64,000 nt of DNA. Origin: Pelagomonas calceolata. Its lineage: Eukaryota; Sar; Pelagophyceae; Pelagomonadales; Pelagomonadaceae. A program made the translations under genes and the position numbers. Under the pieces are notes generated by a model. The model saw only the letters and a list, made by a program, of their open reading frames with translations. It did no database searches and was not told the DNA's origin. Below, in pieces: positions 46,466 to 55,570 of the stretch; positions within the stretch are counted from its first letter, which is position 1, and every line of letters begins with the position of its first letter. The stretch spans positions 2,108,001 through 2,172,000 of the forward strand of contig CAKKNE010000005.1 of the NCBI GenBank assembly GCA_918797485.1. The letters run 5' to 3'.

Positions 46466-46521
46466 TGCCCCGTACCGTATACGGTACGGGGCATGCCCCG
46501 TACCGTATACGGTACGGGGCA
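46466..46521. repeat. 56-bp perfect palindrome built of two 26-bp perfect palindromes
   Basis: Each half (46467-46492, 46495-46520) reads GCCCCGTACCGTA and its reverse complement; the whole is also symmetrical about GCATGC. It lies between convergent stops (46292 and 46546), so either transcript could form a very stable hairpin. Confidence 0.85.
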
Positions 46522-46545
46522 CAGTCGACTGCACACACTAACATC

Positions 46546-47205
46546 TTACCCGCGGTACTCCAGCCGGAGGACCTCCTGCTCCCGGTCCTGGCCGAGCGCT
46601 CGCGCTTGCTCGACCACATCCCCTGTAGGAATCATGCCGGAGAGCGTGTAGATGCCCGACGCCCGCTCCAGCTCCGACGGCTCCGACAGGATGGAGTAGG
46701 AGTTCGTCTCATATTTCGGCCGGCCGGTCTTGGAGATTAAGCGAGCCGCGGCGCGCGCCGCCGAACCGTTCATCTTCGCCGCGTCCAGAAACGCCGAGCC
46801 CGCCTGGAGGCGTTTGGAGGGCGACCTTCTCCGGTTAAAGTCGTGCGCCGCGCTGCCCGACCGTAAGGACTTGAGGAGAGCTATCTTCTCGTCGTGGTTC
46901 CTCTTCTTGAGTTTGGCGGCCTTGCGCTTGATCTCGATGGGTCGCTCGACGGAAGGCTGTTTTTTCGGAGACGCGTTATCGTCGTCGTCGGTCCAGGGCA
47001 CGGACTGCTCGTAGCCGTGCATCATCACGATCTTAAACTTCTTGCGCTTCGGTTTTTGGCGCTTAGCTAACCGCTCCTCTTCGCGCTGGCGCGCGTGCTC
47101 GTTCGCGTTGTCGAACGAGCCGCGCGATTCTCTGGTACGACGAGAGGCGAATACTTTCTCGACGGTCGCCTCCTCCTTCTGCTGCGCGAGCGGCTTCCGG
47201 TTCAT
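46546..47205 (-). CDS. Unrecognised basic, probably nuclear protein
   Basis: 219 residues from ATG 47205. Highly charged: a Lys/Arg block KRQKPKRKKFK (nuclear-localisation-like), an acidic TDDDDN turn, IKRKAAKLKKRNHDEK, and Ala-rich helices near the C-terminus. No domain recognised. It starts 43 bp after the stop of the SAP/EF-hand gene on the same strand; an acceptor-like CGCGCAG just upstream of the ATG, followed by an open frame AIDSKRRQ, raises the possibility of an upstream exon, but no donor gave a consistent frame. Confidence 0.55.
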   Translation of the reverse strand: MNRKPLAQQKEEATVEKVFASRRTRESRGSFDNANEHARQREEERLAKRQKPKRKKFKIVMMHGYEQSVPWTDDDDNASPKKQPSVERPIEIKRKAAKLKKRNHDEKIALLKSLRSGSAAHDFNRRRSPSKRLQAGSAFLDAAKMNGSAARAAARLISKTGRPKYETNSYSILSEPSELERASGIYTLSGMIPTGDVVEQARALGQDREQEVLRLEYRG

Positions 47206-47248
47206 CTGGCGCCGTTTACTATCGATGGCCTGCGCGGAGCAACTTCCA

Positions 47249-48789
47249 TCATTCCTGGAGACGACGCGCGGGACGCCGCGAGCGCGCCTTCTCGATGTCG
47301 TGGAACCGCATCCGGAAGAACTGCTTCTTGCGGAACTTCATCAATTTCTTCCACCACTTCCTCCCGACAATCTGGCGCCGCATCTTGTTCCGCAGGTCAA
47401 TCAACGGTCTGAGAGCCCTCCTATTATGTTGCGTCCACTTCGTCCAGTCGCGCTCCGTGACTTTCCCGTTCCGCATGATGATATCATCAAAAAAGACCTT
47501 GCACGTCTTGTAGGCCTGCGTCTCCACGTCGAAGATCGACTGCGTCAACAAGTCCACGCCCTCCTGCTGGAGCCACCACTCCTTGGTCACGGGATTCCGG
47601 TCCCCGAAGCACTCGAAGGCAAAACTCACGACGTCGGCGTCGTCCATGGTGCAGAAGTTCCAGATCGCACAAACAAATTCCACGAAGTCGAGCTCGCCAC
47701 TCAAGTCATGATCGAAAATCTTGAAGATCTTCTCGGCGAACGGCGACCGCTCGATGTCGGCCCACCTGCGTGAGTCAAGGTATCTTCGCGTCGACGGCGT
47801 CCTACGATGTGCTCCTCCAGGAATAACGGCGGTGGGTGTTTTTTTATTCGACTTTGAGGCGATTCGGACCCGATTCGGGGTCCCGCGGGGCCCGGAGGGG
47901 CCGCGGCGGAGAACGGCGGCTCGGAGCGGAGGCCGCGCCAGCCGCTCGATCACGCCATCGACGCGGCGCGTTCCTCCGTTCTCGCCGCGTGAGAGCGGTC
48001 AAACTCGAACACGACCTCCGAGCGATACGCCACGACACGCCTCAAATTGAAGGCATTGCCTCACACTGCCCGTCACATGAGGAACTCGAACGAGTCCATG
48101 TAGCCACTGCGATCGGAATCGATCTTCAGGAAGATGTTCAGCAGGCGACACACGTCCGGCTCCTTGAGTCCTAAGTGCGCGAAATCACCCAAGTACGGCG
48201 TGAACTCGCTATAATCGACGTGTTTATATTTCCCAAGTCCAAGGACATATCTGTCATAACATGCGTTGAAACAGCCGCCTTTCCGTTTTACGGGAGCGAG
48301 CGCCTCGAGCAGCTTGGGCTTGGCGGCTTCGCGCGCCAAGCGTTCCGCGTCCCGCGCCAACCGTTCCTTCTCTTTTTGGGCAAATTCCTTCTCCGCCCGG
48401 ATGGTCCTACTGTCCCGACCGCCGCTCCACTGCTTCTTCCTCGCCTTCTTGCCCTCGAAGGTCCGATGCACGGCCTTCTCGGCATCTTCCGCGATGACGT
48501 CTGGTTCTTCCTCAGATTCATGAGTGGCTTCCTCTATCCTCATAATTAATTCTTCCCTACTACCGGACTGCTTCAGGCCCAACGAAGCGCACTTCATTTT
48601 CAATGAGCTGACATCTAAATCCCGCAGCTCCGGCTCGGGCTCGGGCTCCGGCTCTTGAACAGATTCCTCCTCGTCGTCCTCCTCTTCCTCCTCGGGATGG
48701 ATACGTTTATCTTTCCCGATGATATTGTAGTCCTCGGCGACCTGCTCGGCCTCGGTCTTCTCCCTCTGCTTGCCCTTGAAGAGGCCCAT
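47249..48789 (-). CDS. SAP-domain, EF-hand protein
   Basis: Exons 48789-48077 and 47765-47249 give 409 residues from ATG 48789. An acidic stretch and a SAP-like helix pair (LDVSSLKMKCASLGLKQSG, SREELIMRIEE) precede a charged coiled coil (about 110-165). EF-hands follow: KIDSDRSGYMDSFEF, IFDHDLSGELDFVEF, then a degenerate pair (EEGVDLLTQ...). SAP domains bind DNA, EF-hands calcium; a nuclear calcium-linked role is inferred. The join (E-F-L-M-W-A-D-I) falls between two EF-hands. The C-terminus is Arg-rich. Runs toward the basic-protein gene 43 bp downstream. Confidence 0.78.
47766..48076 (-). mobile_element. Long introner of the SAP/EF-hand gene (311 bp)
   Basis: GTGACGGG, then CAGTGTGAGGCAATGCC; ends CCTTGACTCACGCAG: inverted ends of the introner type. 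Contains ACGCCATCGACGCGG. Larger than the others; it may be the least reduced copy or a nested pair. Confidence 0.75.
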
Positions 48790-49213
48790 CCTGCTCGTCG
48801 TCGGCGCTCTCCCGCTGCCCGCGCTGTCTCGCAAGAGCAAGAGGGGCAGCCCCTCACTGGCGCCGCGGCGGCCGGCGTCTGGTGGTCGCCGGCTCCTGTG
48901 GCGGTCCGAAGGGGCTCCTTGCGCTCGTGCTAGGCCTCGCGCCGCGCCACTGGCGTCGTCCCTTGCAGCGCTCTCCGGTGAAGCCTAGTATGTGTCGATA
49001 CGCTAGCTCGATCGACTTGCAAGCTTGGTTGCGCACTAGTACTTGCAGCTCTGCTTTGCGAGCGGGTGGAGCTATTTATGAGACTGCGGTAGTCGTTCGT
49101 TATCTCCTTCATCCCTGCTGCCAGTACTGCGTCCCGCTGCACGATTCCACCTGAGCTAGGAGAGCACTGCTTTGGGTGCAGGCTAACACATCGCTGTGCT
49201 AGCGTCGAGAGCT
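48790..49213. other. Divergent promoter region
   Basis: 424 bp with a variant palindrome at 48984-49007 near the middle. No gene. Confidence 0.45.
48984..49007 (+). promoter_or_regulatory. Promoter palindrome, variant copy
   Basis: CCTAGTATGTGTCGATACGC then TAGC; two or three differences from the common form. Confidence 0.5.
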
Positions 49214-50485
49214 ATGGAGTTCTTCGGCAGCGATAGCGACGACGACGGCATCGACCCGCTCCAAGAGCTCCTGGCGGCATGCATGCGCATCGTGCCGCCC
49301 CTGGCCGGCAGGCGGCCGGCGCTGCGCCTCATGGACCACGCGGGGCGCTTCGCAACGCAGGCGGCCGCGGCGGGTTTTGATGTTGTCGACGGTGACTGCG
49401 ACGTGGTGCTGATCGCCAGCGTGTATGACTTTTCACGCTTACCATGCGGCGTCGTCGCCGCGCTCGGGCAAACCGGTGAGATACCGGGCTGGGAGACTGC
49501 GTGGGCCGGCGACGGGGCCGCGGTCTACCGCAAGCTCCCCGCCGTCGATAGGGTAGGATGCCCGCCGCGGCCGCCCGCTGATATGAATGAGGCCTGTCGA
49601 TGCGCCCGACTTGTGGTAGAGACGCGGCGCGCGGCCGGTCGACTGCCCGCCGAGGCCTACGTGGACCGCGCGGCGCGCATCCTGCGGAAGGAGGGCGTCG
49701 TTATTTTACCTGGTCTTTTGGACGCGGCCGACGCCGACGCCCTGTGCCAGGATGCGTTGGACGACTTTGAAAGGTGCCGCCAGGAACTGGTGAAGAAAGG
49801 GAAGGGCGACCTCGCGGCGGCCCAACAGCAGCACAACTACCGCGAGCTGGCGATGCGCGAGGATCTGAGGTGTGATCTGAGGGGCACTCCATCACTAACC
49901 AGTGAAGAGGGTGTCGAGCGTCGAAACCGCTTGCGCCAAAATGAAGCGATCCGCGAGATCTGTCGGAGGGCGGCGACGGCGCCCCCATCACAACATAGGG
50001 AGGGCAACTACGGGCTGTGGAACTTTGACTTGGGCGGTCCGGGAGCGCCCAAGAAGGCCTTGGATGCAGGAGCCATCGGTTCTGTAATAGCGCTGCCGGG
50101 CTGCGCCGAGCAGGCGCTGCACGCGGACGCGCCTCATATCTATGATGGAGTGCACCTGCCGGGCCACTACTACAACTGTTTTTTGTATGGTGGGGAGGCT
50201 TCGAACGAACCAAAAGCGGGGCAGACGGGCTTCGTCCCCGGAAGTCATTTCTGCGAGGCGTGCGCGGCGCTCGTGAAGGACGCGCCGCGTAACGTCGCTG
50301 CCGGGATCGTGCGGCCGCGGCTGGCGTCGGGCGACGCCCTGATCTTCGACGCGCGCATTTTACATTTTGGCCTGCCGAACCGGTCTTCCAAGAGACGCGC
50401 GATCGTCTACTGCAACCACACGGAGTACTGGTTCCGCGACCCGAAGAACTGGGACGACCGCGTGTCCGTCTTTGATGACTCGTAA
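49214..50485 (+). CDS. Phytanoyl-CoA dioxygenase-like (PhyH) 2-oxoglutarate oxygenase
   Basis: 423 residues from ATG 49214 (a GTG 18 bp upstream is less likely). The PhyH core is at about 140-410: AARILRKEGVVILPGLL at the start, GCAEQALHADAPHIYD (His-x-Asp iron ligands), TGFVPGSHFCEACAAL, SGDALIFDARILHFGLPN (distal His) and RRAIVYCNHTEYWF (Arg for 2-oxoglutarate). The first 130 residues are an extra acidic-start domain I cannot place. The enzyme hydroxylates an unknown small molecule or protein. It converges on the glycolate dehydrogenase-like gene across 239 bp. Confidence 0.85.
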   Translation: MEFFGSDSDDDGIDPLQELLAACMRIVPPLAGRRPALRLMDHAGRFATQAAAAGFDVVDGDCDVVLIASVYDFSRLPCGVVAALGQTGEIPGWETAWAGDGAAVYRKLPAVDRVGCPPRPPADMNEACRCARLVVETRRAAGRLPAEAYVDRAARILRKEGVVILPGLLDAADADALCQDALDDFERCRQELVKKGKGDLAAAQQQHNYRELAMREDLRCDLRGTPSLTSEEGVERRNRLRQNEAIREICRRAATAPPSQHREGNYGLWNFDLGGPGAPKKALDAGAIGSVIALPGCAEQALHADAPHIYDGVHLPGHYYNCFLYGGEASNEPKAGQTGFVPGSHFCEACAALVKDAPRNVAAGIVRPRLASGDALIFDARILHFGLPNRSSKRRAIVYCNHTEYWFRDPKNWDDRVSVFDDS

Positions 50486-50588
50486 GGTTGTGTTTTTTGT
50501 GACCTTCTGCTCGGCAGCGTGGCGCGTGTTCGGTGGCGAGCACCCGCTCACATCGACCTATGCCTACCAGTGCGACACAGTACGCCAT

Positions 50589-50665
50589 CGCATCGACGTC
50601 GCCGAGTGAGCCTCAGTGAGGGTACGCCTACGCCACCCGCACGCCATCGACGCGACACCTACTCG
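50589..50665. repeat. Introner-like core outside any predicted coding region
   Basis: TACGCCATCGCATCGACGTC near 50580-50600 and an exact ACGCCATCGACGCGAC (reverse complement of the intronic core) near 50641-50660, in the 3' gap between convergent genes. Could be a 3'-UTR intron or a non-genic copy. Confidence 0.55.
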
Positions 50666-50724
50666 AACTTTGGAAAATCCGGACCGTGGGTCACGGTAAT
50701 ACTAGTCATATAAGGTTAGACCCC

Positions 50725-53700
50725 TCACTCCGACGCCTTCGCCTTCGGCACGGCGCACTCGTCCAACAAATGCAAGACCGACCGGAAGTGCACGTCCGAC
50801 TGATTCGACAAGGAGCACTCGCACGTCCGCGACGTAGAATAAGCATCAGTAACCGTGTCGGGCAGATCCAAATGTTGTAGAGCCGCACCCGTTAATTCCG
50901 GTAAACGTAAACCACGATCCCCGGCCATCCCACAACAAGGAACCCCAGAAGGGTGGACCTCGTCCGCGCACTTGCCCACAAGAGCCTGGAACTGCGCCTC
51001 GAGCTTCATCTTCTTGGACGAGCAGGGCACGTGGATGGCCACGGACTCCTTCTTCTTCTCGAAGTCCAGCCTATTACCTAGGAACGTGGCGACAAATTCG
51101 ACGGGCTCGTAAAGGGCAAATTTCAGCAGCGGATCTCTGACATGATCTTTCACGTGCTTGAGGCACGGCGACGTGTCGCACACAATAGGATACTTGCCGT
51201 TCTCTGAGGCTTTCAGGAGCTTTTCCTCGAGTTTGACCATCGCCGCGTCGGACGCGTCGACACACCCGCGCGAGTGGAACATGATGCCGCAGCACTGCTC
51301 CGTGGCTTGTTCCGGATAAATAACTTCGACGCCGGCCTTGTCCATCAAGCTGAGGAATCGTTCCGGGACACTTGCTTGTTCCGGGTCGCTGGGCGCGGCG
51401 CCCATAACACGGGTCACGCAAGAAGGCATATACACCACTTTCCCGGCGAAGTGGCCCTTTTCTACTTGAGGTTGTTCCGGTGCTGGGTTGAGAGGAGGCA
51501 ATGGCTTCGCACCCGCGGGCAAGTAGGGGTTCCAGAGCGGTATCAGGTTCATACCGACCTTATGTAAGGTACCAGCAATCGTTTCGACCGTAGAAGTGCC
51601 CAAGATAGAGTGAGCAGTGGACACCAAATTCAAAACGGGCGGCACGACCTTGTCGAAGTACTGGAAGTGGTCCACGACAGCTAGCGAGACCTTATTGGCC
51701 AAAGGAGAAGCCGTACGTAGCTTCTCCTCCCGGATGGTCTTCACCAACTCCCCGGTGTTGATGGACACGGGGCACTTCTCCTGGCACATGCCGTCGGCCG
51801 CGCACATGTCGAGGCCGGCGTACTCGTATTCCGCGCGCATCGCCGCTAACCTCTCTTTACCGGGCTCGTCGAGCTTGAGCTCGAGATCTAGTCTAGCTAA
51901 CCGGTTGATCTCCCGCCAAGTAGTAATGCGCTGCCTAGGCGTCAAAGCAGCGTCGCGAGACGGGCAGTTCGACTCGCAGAAGCCGCACTCGATGCAGGCA
52001 TCAACGAGATCATGAGCTAGGGGAGACGGCTTCAGGTTCTTCTTGTGGACGTGGGGGTCTTCATTTAACAAGACTCCCGGATTGAGTAAGAAATCCGGAT
52101 CAAATAAGGCCTTGAGGCGCCACATGAGCGCGTAGGCCTTGGCGCCCCACTCCATCTCGACGAAGGCACTGACATTTCTTCCCGTGCCGTGCTCTCCTTT
52201 GAGAGAACCCTTGTACTTCACAGCCACGATCTCGCACATCTCCTGCATCATCTTCGCGAATTGATCGATATCCGACGCGTTCCGGAACCCCTGCGAGAAG
52301 ACGAGGTGCATGTTGCCCTCCATGGCGTGCCCAAAGACCGAGGCATCCCCATACCCGTGGCGCTCGAACATGTCTATGAGGTCGACGGACATGTCCGCGA
52401 GCTTGTCGACCTCGCACGCGACGTCCTCGATGAGCATCGACGTGCCTCTGGTACGTTGGGCGCCTACTTTCGGAATCAAGCCCTTGCGCATGTCCCAGAA
52501 CACTTGCGCTTCTTCCGGTTTGTGTCGGAAGGGGAATCTAGCTAATGAAGAAGGCTCAGGACAAGGGCCGTCGGCACCGGTCACCGGGACACCGCTCTCG
52601 TTCAAGGTAGCAATAGCCTTGGCGATGCGCTCGTCCAAGATTTGCTGGGAAGCCCCTCTGCATTCAACAAGTAACCCAGCACAGGGCTTATCACACCCAG
52701 TAAGGCCCGGTACCAAGTTAACCATCTTTTCGTCCTTCTCCGCTTCATGTAATGCAGCTCTATCGAACACTTCGATAGCGTCACACGCCCCGGACTTCTT
52801 CAGAGCCGCCGTAGCGCGCCCAGCCTCGTGGAACGACGGGTACAGGATGAACGTCGACGCCTTGTAGGGGTAGTCTTCGACGGTATTGTACGTAGCCCGC
52901 GACACGAAACCAAAGGTACCCTCGCTTCCGACCATGAGCTTCTTGATCATCTCCACGGGCTCGTCCGGGGAGATATCTACCAGAGCGTTAATCGCATAGC
53001 CCGTCGTGCACTTGATCGAGAACTTGCGATTGATCAAGGCCGTGAGTTCCTCATCGGCTTGCACTTCTCTAGCTAGCGCCGAGACGCCTTCACACAATGA
53101 TTTCCCGAAAGGCGACTCGTGCTGGAAGACTCTTCTAGACTCAGGATCGGACGTGTCCAACACAGTAGCGTCGGCATCCCCAAACACAACCCTCAGATCC
53201 TTCAGCGTATGGTACGTGTTCTGGGCCACGCCGCAGCACATGCCCGACGAGTTGTTGTTGACGATGCCGCCTGCGTGCGTTGTGTGTGAGACGTTGATCG
53301 CGGCGAGTCGCGTCTCGAGGCGACACCATACGCAACGTGTGATGCGGCGACGGCGTCGCGTGGCGCCTCTATGCGAGCCCGACGGCGCCGTCGACGCGAC
53401 GCCAGAAGTCAAGGACGCCGCGACGCACCGATCATGCACGAATCGATAGAAGCGGGGTCGGGGCCCAACCGATACGTCGTGTCCTTCTCGTGGCGCTTCG
53501 CGTAGGATCCTAATAAACGATTGACCTCGCCGCCGATGAGGCCGGGTTCGACGGTGATCGTTTTCCCTTCGTCGCCGATGGCGTGCCTCCGCCAGTTCTT
53601 GCCCGTATGCGACAACTTGAGTAGGATAGAGTCCGTGACGGCCTGGCCGGACAGCGACGTGCCCGCGGCGCGGAACGTGACCGGCGTGCGGTGTTTTCTC

Positions 53701-54113
53701 GCGAGTTTGAGCAGAGACTGGATCTCGCGTTCCGTTTCGACCTTGAGGACCATCTTCGGGATCAACCGGTAGAAGGACGCGTCCGTGCCGTAGGCGAAGG
53801 TGCGCACGGGGTCCGTGAAGACGTTCTCGGGTTTCACGGCGCCGCTCAGCGTGGCTTCTTCCCGGAACGCGGCGTAGCGGCCGTCCTCCAGTCGTTCGCC
53901 GTCGACATTCCTGAATTCCGTCGGAACGGGCTGGGGCTCGCCATAGATGCTGCCTCTCACATTCTCTACTAATGGAGCCCTACCGGTGCTCGCCGCGGGC
54001 ATGCGCTTGACGGCCGTCGACTTGGCCCGCTGCGATTGCGTGGCGCAGGGCGCGCAGGCCTCGCGCGGCTTCGGCGCGGCCGCCAGAGACCGGCGCAGCG
54101 CGGCGACGCGCAT
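50725..54113 (-). CDS. Mitochondrial-type FAD/4Fe-4S glycolate (or D-lactate) dehydrogenase
   Basis: Exons 54113-53429 and 53270-50725 give 1076 residues, matching the length of algal glycolate dehydrogenases. A basic presequence (MRVAALRRSLAAAPKPREAC) precedes an FAD-binding PCMH domain (TFRAAGTSLSGQAV, GPDPASIDSCMIGGIVNNNSSGM), an FAD-oxidase C-terminal domain, two 4Fe-4S clusters (CIECGFCESNCP, CAADGMCQEKCP) and CCG domains (EQCCGIMFHSRG, GVPCCGMAGDRG). It joins GlcD- and GlcF-like halves in one chain. It oxidises glycolate from photorespiration or D-lactate, passing electrons to ubiquinone. ATG 54113 is preferred to the GTG farther upstream. Confidence 0.92.
53271..53428 (-). mobile_element. 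Introner-like intron of the glycolate dehydrogenase gene (158 bp)
   Basis: GTGCGTCGCGG donor side, CGCACGCAG acceptor; joins C-M-I-G-G-I-V exactly as in the family. Contains GGCGTCGCGTCGACGGCG and GCGACGCCGTCGCCGC, two copies of the core. No clear target duplication. Confidence 0.8.
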
Positions 54114-54646
54114 GATTTTGGTTGCTTGTCTGGCTTGGCTCTCCGGTGCTAGAAACGCGCTGACAGCTGTTGCACGCTCGCAGTTTCGAGTACGAACAGT
54201 GTCAGAGAACACCCGAAGCCCACGCCGATGCGATGCGCGAGCAGTGGAGCGGGGAGCCTACCGATTTGCAGCTCTTCGTCAGGCTACGCCAAGTGGCCGC
54301 ACAAAGAGCTGAGAAGCCGTCCTACGGAGCCGTCCCGCCGTTCAAAACACTGCTCTGGACGCCCTGTCAAGCGGGGAGGACGTTTGGCTTTGATGCTAGT
54401 ATCTTACAGCACGCTAGCCCTCGACAATCGCGGTCGCCGTCGCGCCTCGTGCTGTGGCTAACTACGGCCGCAACCGACGTGCTGCTGCGTGCGAAACGCA
54501 GTCGACGGGCCGCTCTCGCACAATCCAAATACGCGGCCGCTGGCGTACCCTGCCGCCAGCTTAGCCCAGTTTAGCAAGCGGGCGCGCGGCGACACAGCGC
54601 AGCGCGCGGCCGGCCAGCGCAAAAGCGCGCGGCCGCCGCGAGCGCC
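54114..54646. other. Divergent promoter between glycolate dehydrogenase and SmB
   Basis: 533 bp with a palindrome copy at 54395-54418, 229 bp from ATG 54647. The minus-strand frame above ATG 54113 has no ATG. No gene. Confidence 0.5.
54395..54418 (+). promoter_or_regulatory. Promoter palindrome upstream of SmB
   Basis: GCTAGTATCTTACAG then CACGCTAGC; one change from the common form. Confidence 0.6.
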
Positions 54647-55180
54647 ATGGCCATGGCCAAGAGCTCGAAGATGCTCACGTACATCAATTACCGCATGAGG
54701 GTGACCATCGCCGACGGTAGAACGTTGGTCGGCACGTTCCTGGCCTTCGACAAGCACATGAATTTGGTGTTGGCGGACACGGAGGAGTACCGCAAGGTGA
54801 AGACGAAGAAGGGCGGCGGCGTGGGCATGAGCGAGGAGCGCGAGGAGAAGCGGACGCTGGGGCTCGTGCTGCTGCGGGGCGAGCTCGTCGTGTCGCTGAG
54901 CGTCGACGGGCCGCCGCCGCCGGAAGACGATCTGCGGACCGTGCTCGGCGGGCCGGGGCTGGGACGGGCCGCGGGCCGCGGCCTGCCGACGGCGCCGCTG
55001 GGCGCGCCGCCGCTGGGACTGGGCGGCCCGGTGCGCGGCGTCGGCGGGCCGGGGTCCGGCGTCATGCAGGCGCCGCCCCAGGCCTTCGGCCGCGGCGCGC
55101 CCGTGCCGCCGCCGGGGATGCCTGGCTTCCCGCCGCCGCCGCCGCCGCCGCCGGGGGGGTTCCCGCCGCGGGGCTACTGA
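54647..55180 (+). CDS. SNRPB: Spliceosomal Sm protein B/B'
   Basis: 177 residues. Sm1 motif [40 protein letters not shown] and Sm2 ([21 protein letters not shown]) are both complete, with the B-specific insertion ([18 protein letters not shown]). The Pro/Gly-rich tail ([17 protein letters not shown]) is typical of SmB. It is part of the heptameric Sm ring of U1, U2, U4 and U5 snRNPs and so of the machinery that removes the introners in this window. ATG 54647 is used; an ATG two codons later also occurs. Confidence 0.95.
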   Translation: MAMAKSSKMLTYINYRMRVTIADGRTLVGTFLAFDKHMNLVLADTEEYRKVKTKKGGGVGMSEEREEKRTLGLVLLRGELVVSLSVDGPPPPEDDLRTVLGGPGLGRAAGRGLPTAPLGAPPLGLGGPVRGVGGPGSGVMQAPPQAFGRGAPVPPPGMPGFPPPPPPPPGGFPPRGY

Positions 55181-55570
55181 GCGGGGTCCCCGTAAAAAGT
55201 TTCGAGACGTAGTATGTTGGGAACAGAAAGTTTACGGAAATGGCGTACGGTCTCAGCCCCCGCGTCGGCTCCGAGTCCGCGGCTAGAAGTGCCGCTTCAA
55301 GTAAACAGGTAAGGGCAAACCAAACTGTGGCGGAGCCCTGGGAGCCGTGCCTACAGGGCAGCAAACTCCGCCTACTGCGGTGAAAAGCTAGTGTGTCACG
55401 CTAACTTTTAGGTGCAGCAATATAGTGCCGGCAAAAGTCGAGGTGTTGGCCGTGTCAAACAAGCCAGACGGAGGCGAAGGGGTTGCACGGGTAGCTGGGC
55501 ACCGGCAGCGGCACGCCTGCGAAATCGGAGGCGGAACGGCTGAGGCCCGAATTAGATTTGAGGCAAAAGA
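55181..55570. other. Intergenic gap with a promoter palindrome
   Basis: 390 bp between two same-strand genes. A shortened palindrome copy lies at 55387-55405, 166 bp before ATG 55571. No coding frame. Confidence 0.45.
55387..55405 (+). promoter_or_regulatory. Promoter palindrome, shortened copy
   Basis: GCTAGTGTGTCACGCTAAC; about 5 bp shorter in the middle than the other copies. Confidence 0.5.

Noticed and set aside
49701-50588. 295-residue minus-strand frame
   Set aside because: Antisense to the PhyH-like oxygenase; no motif.
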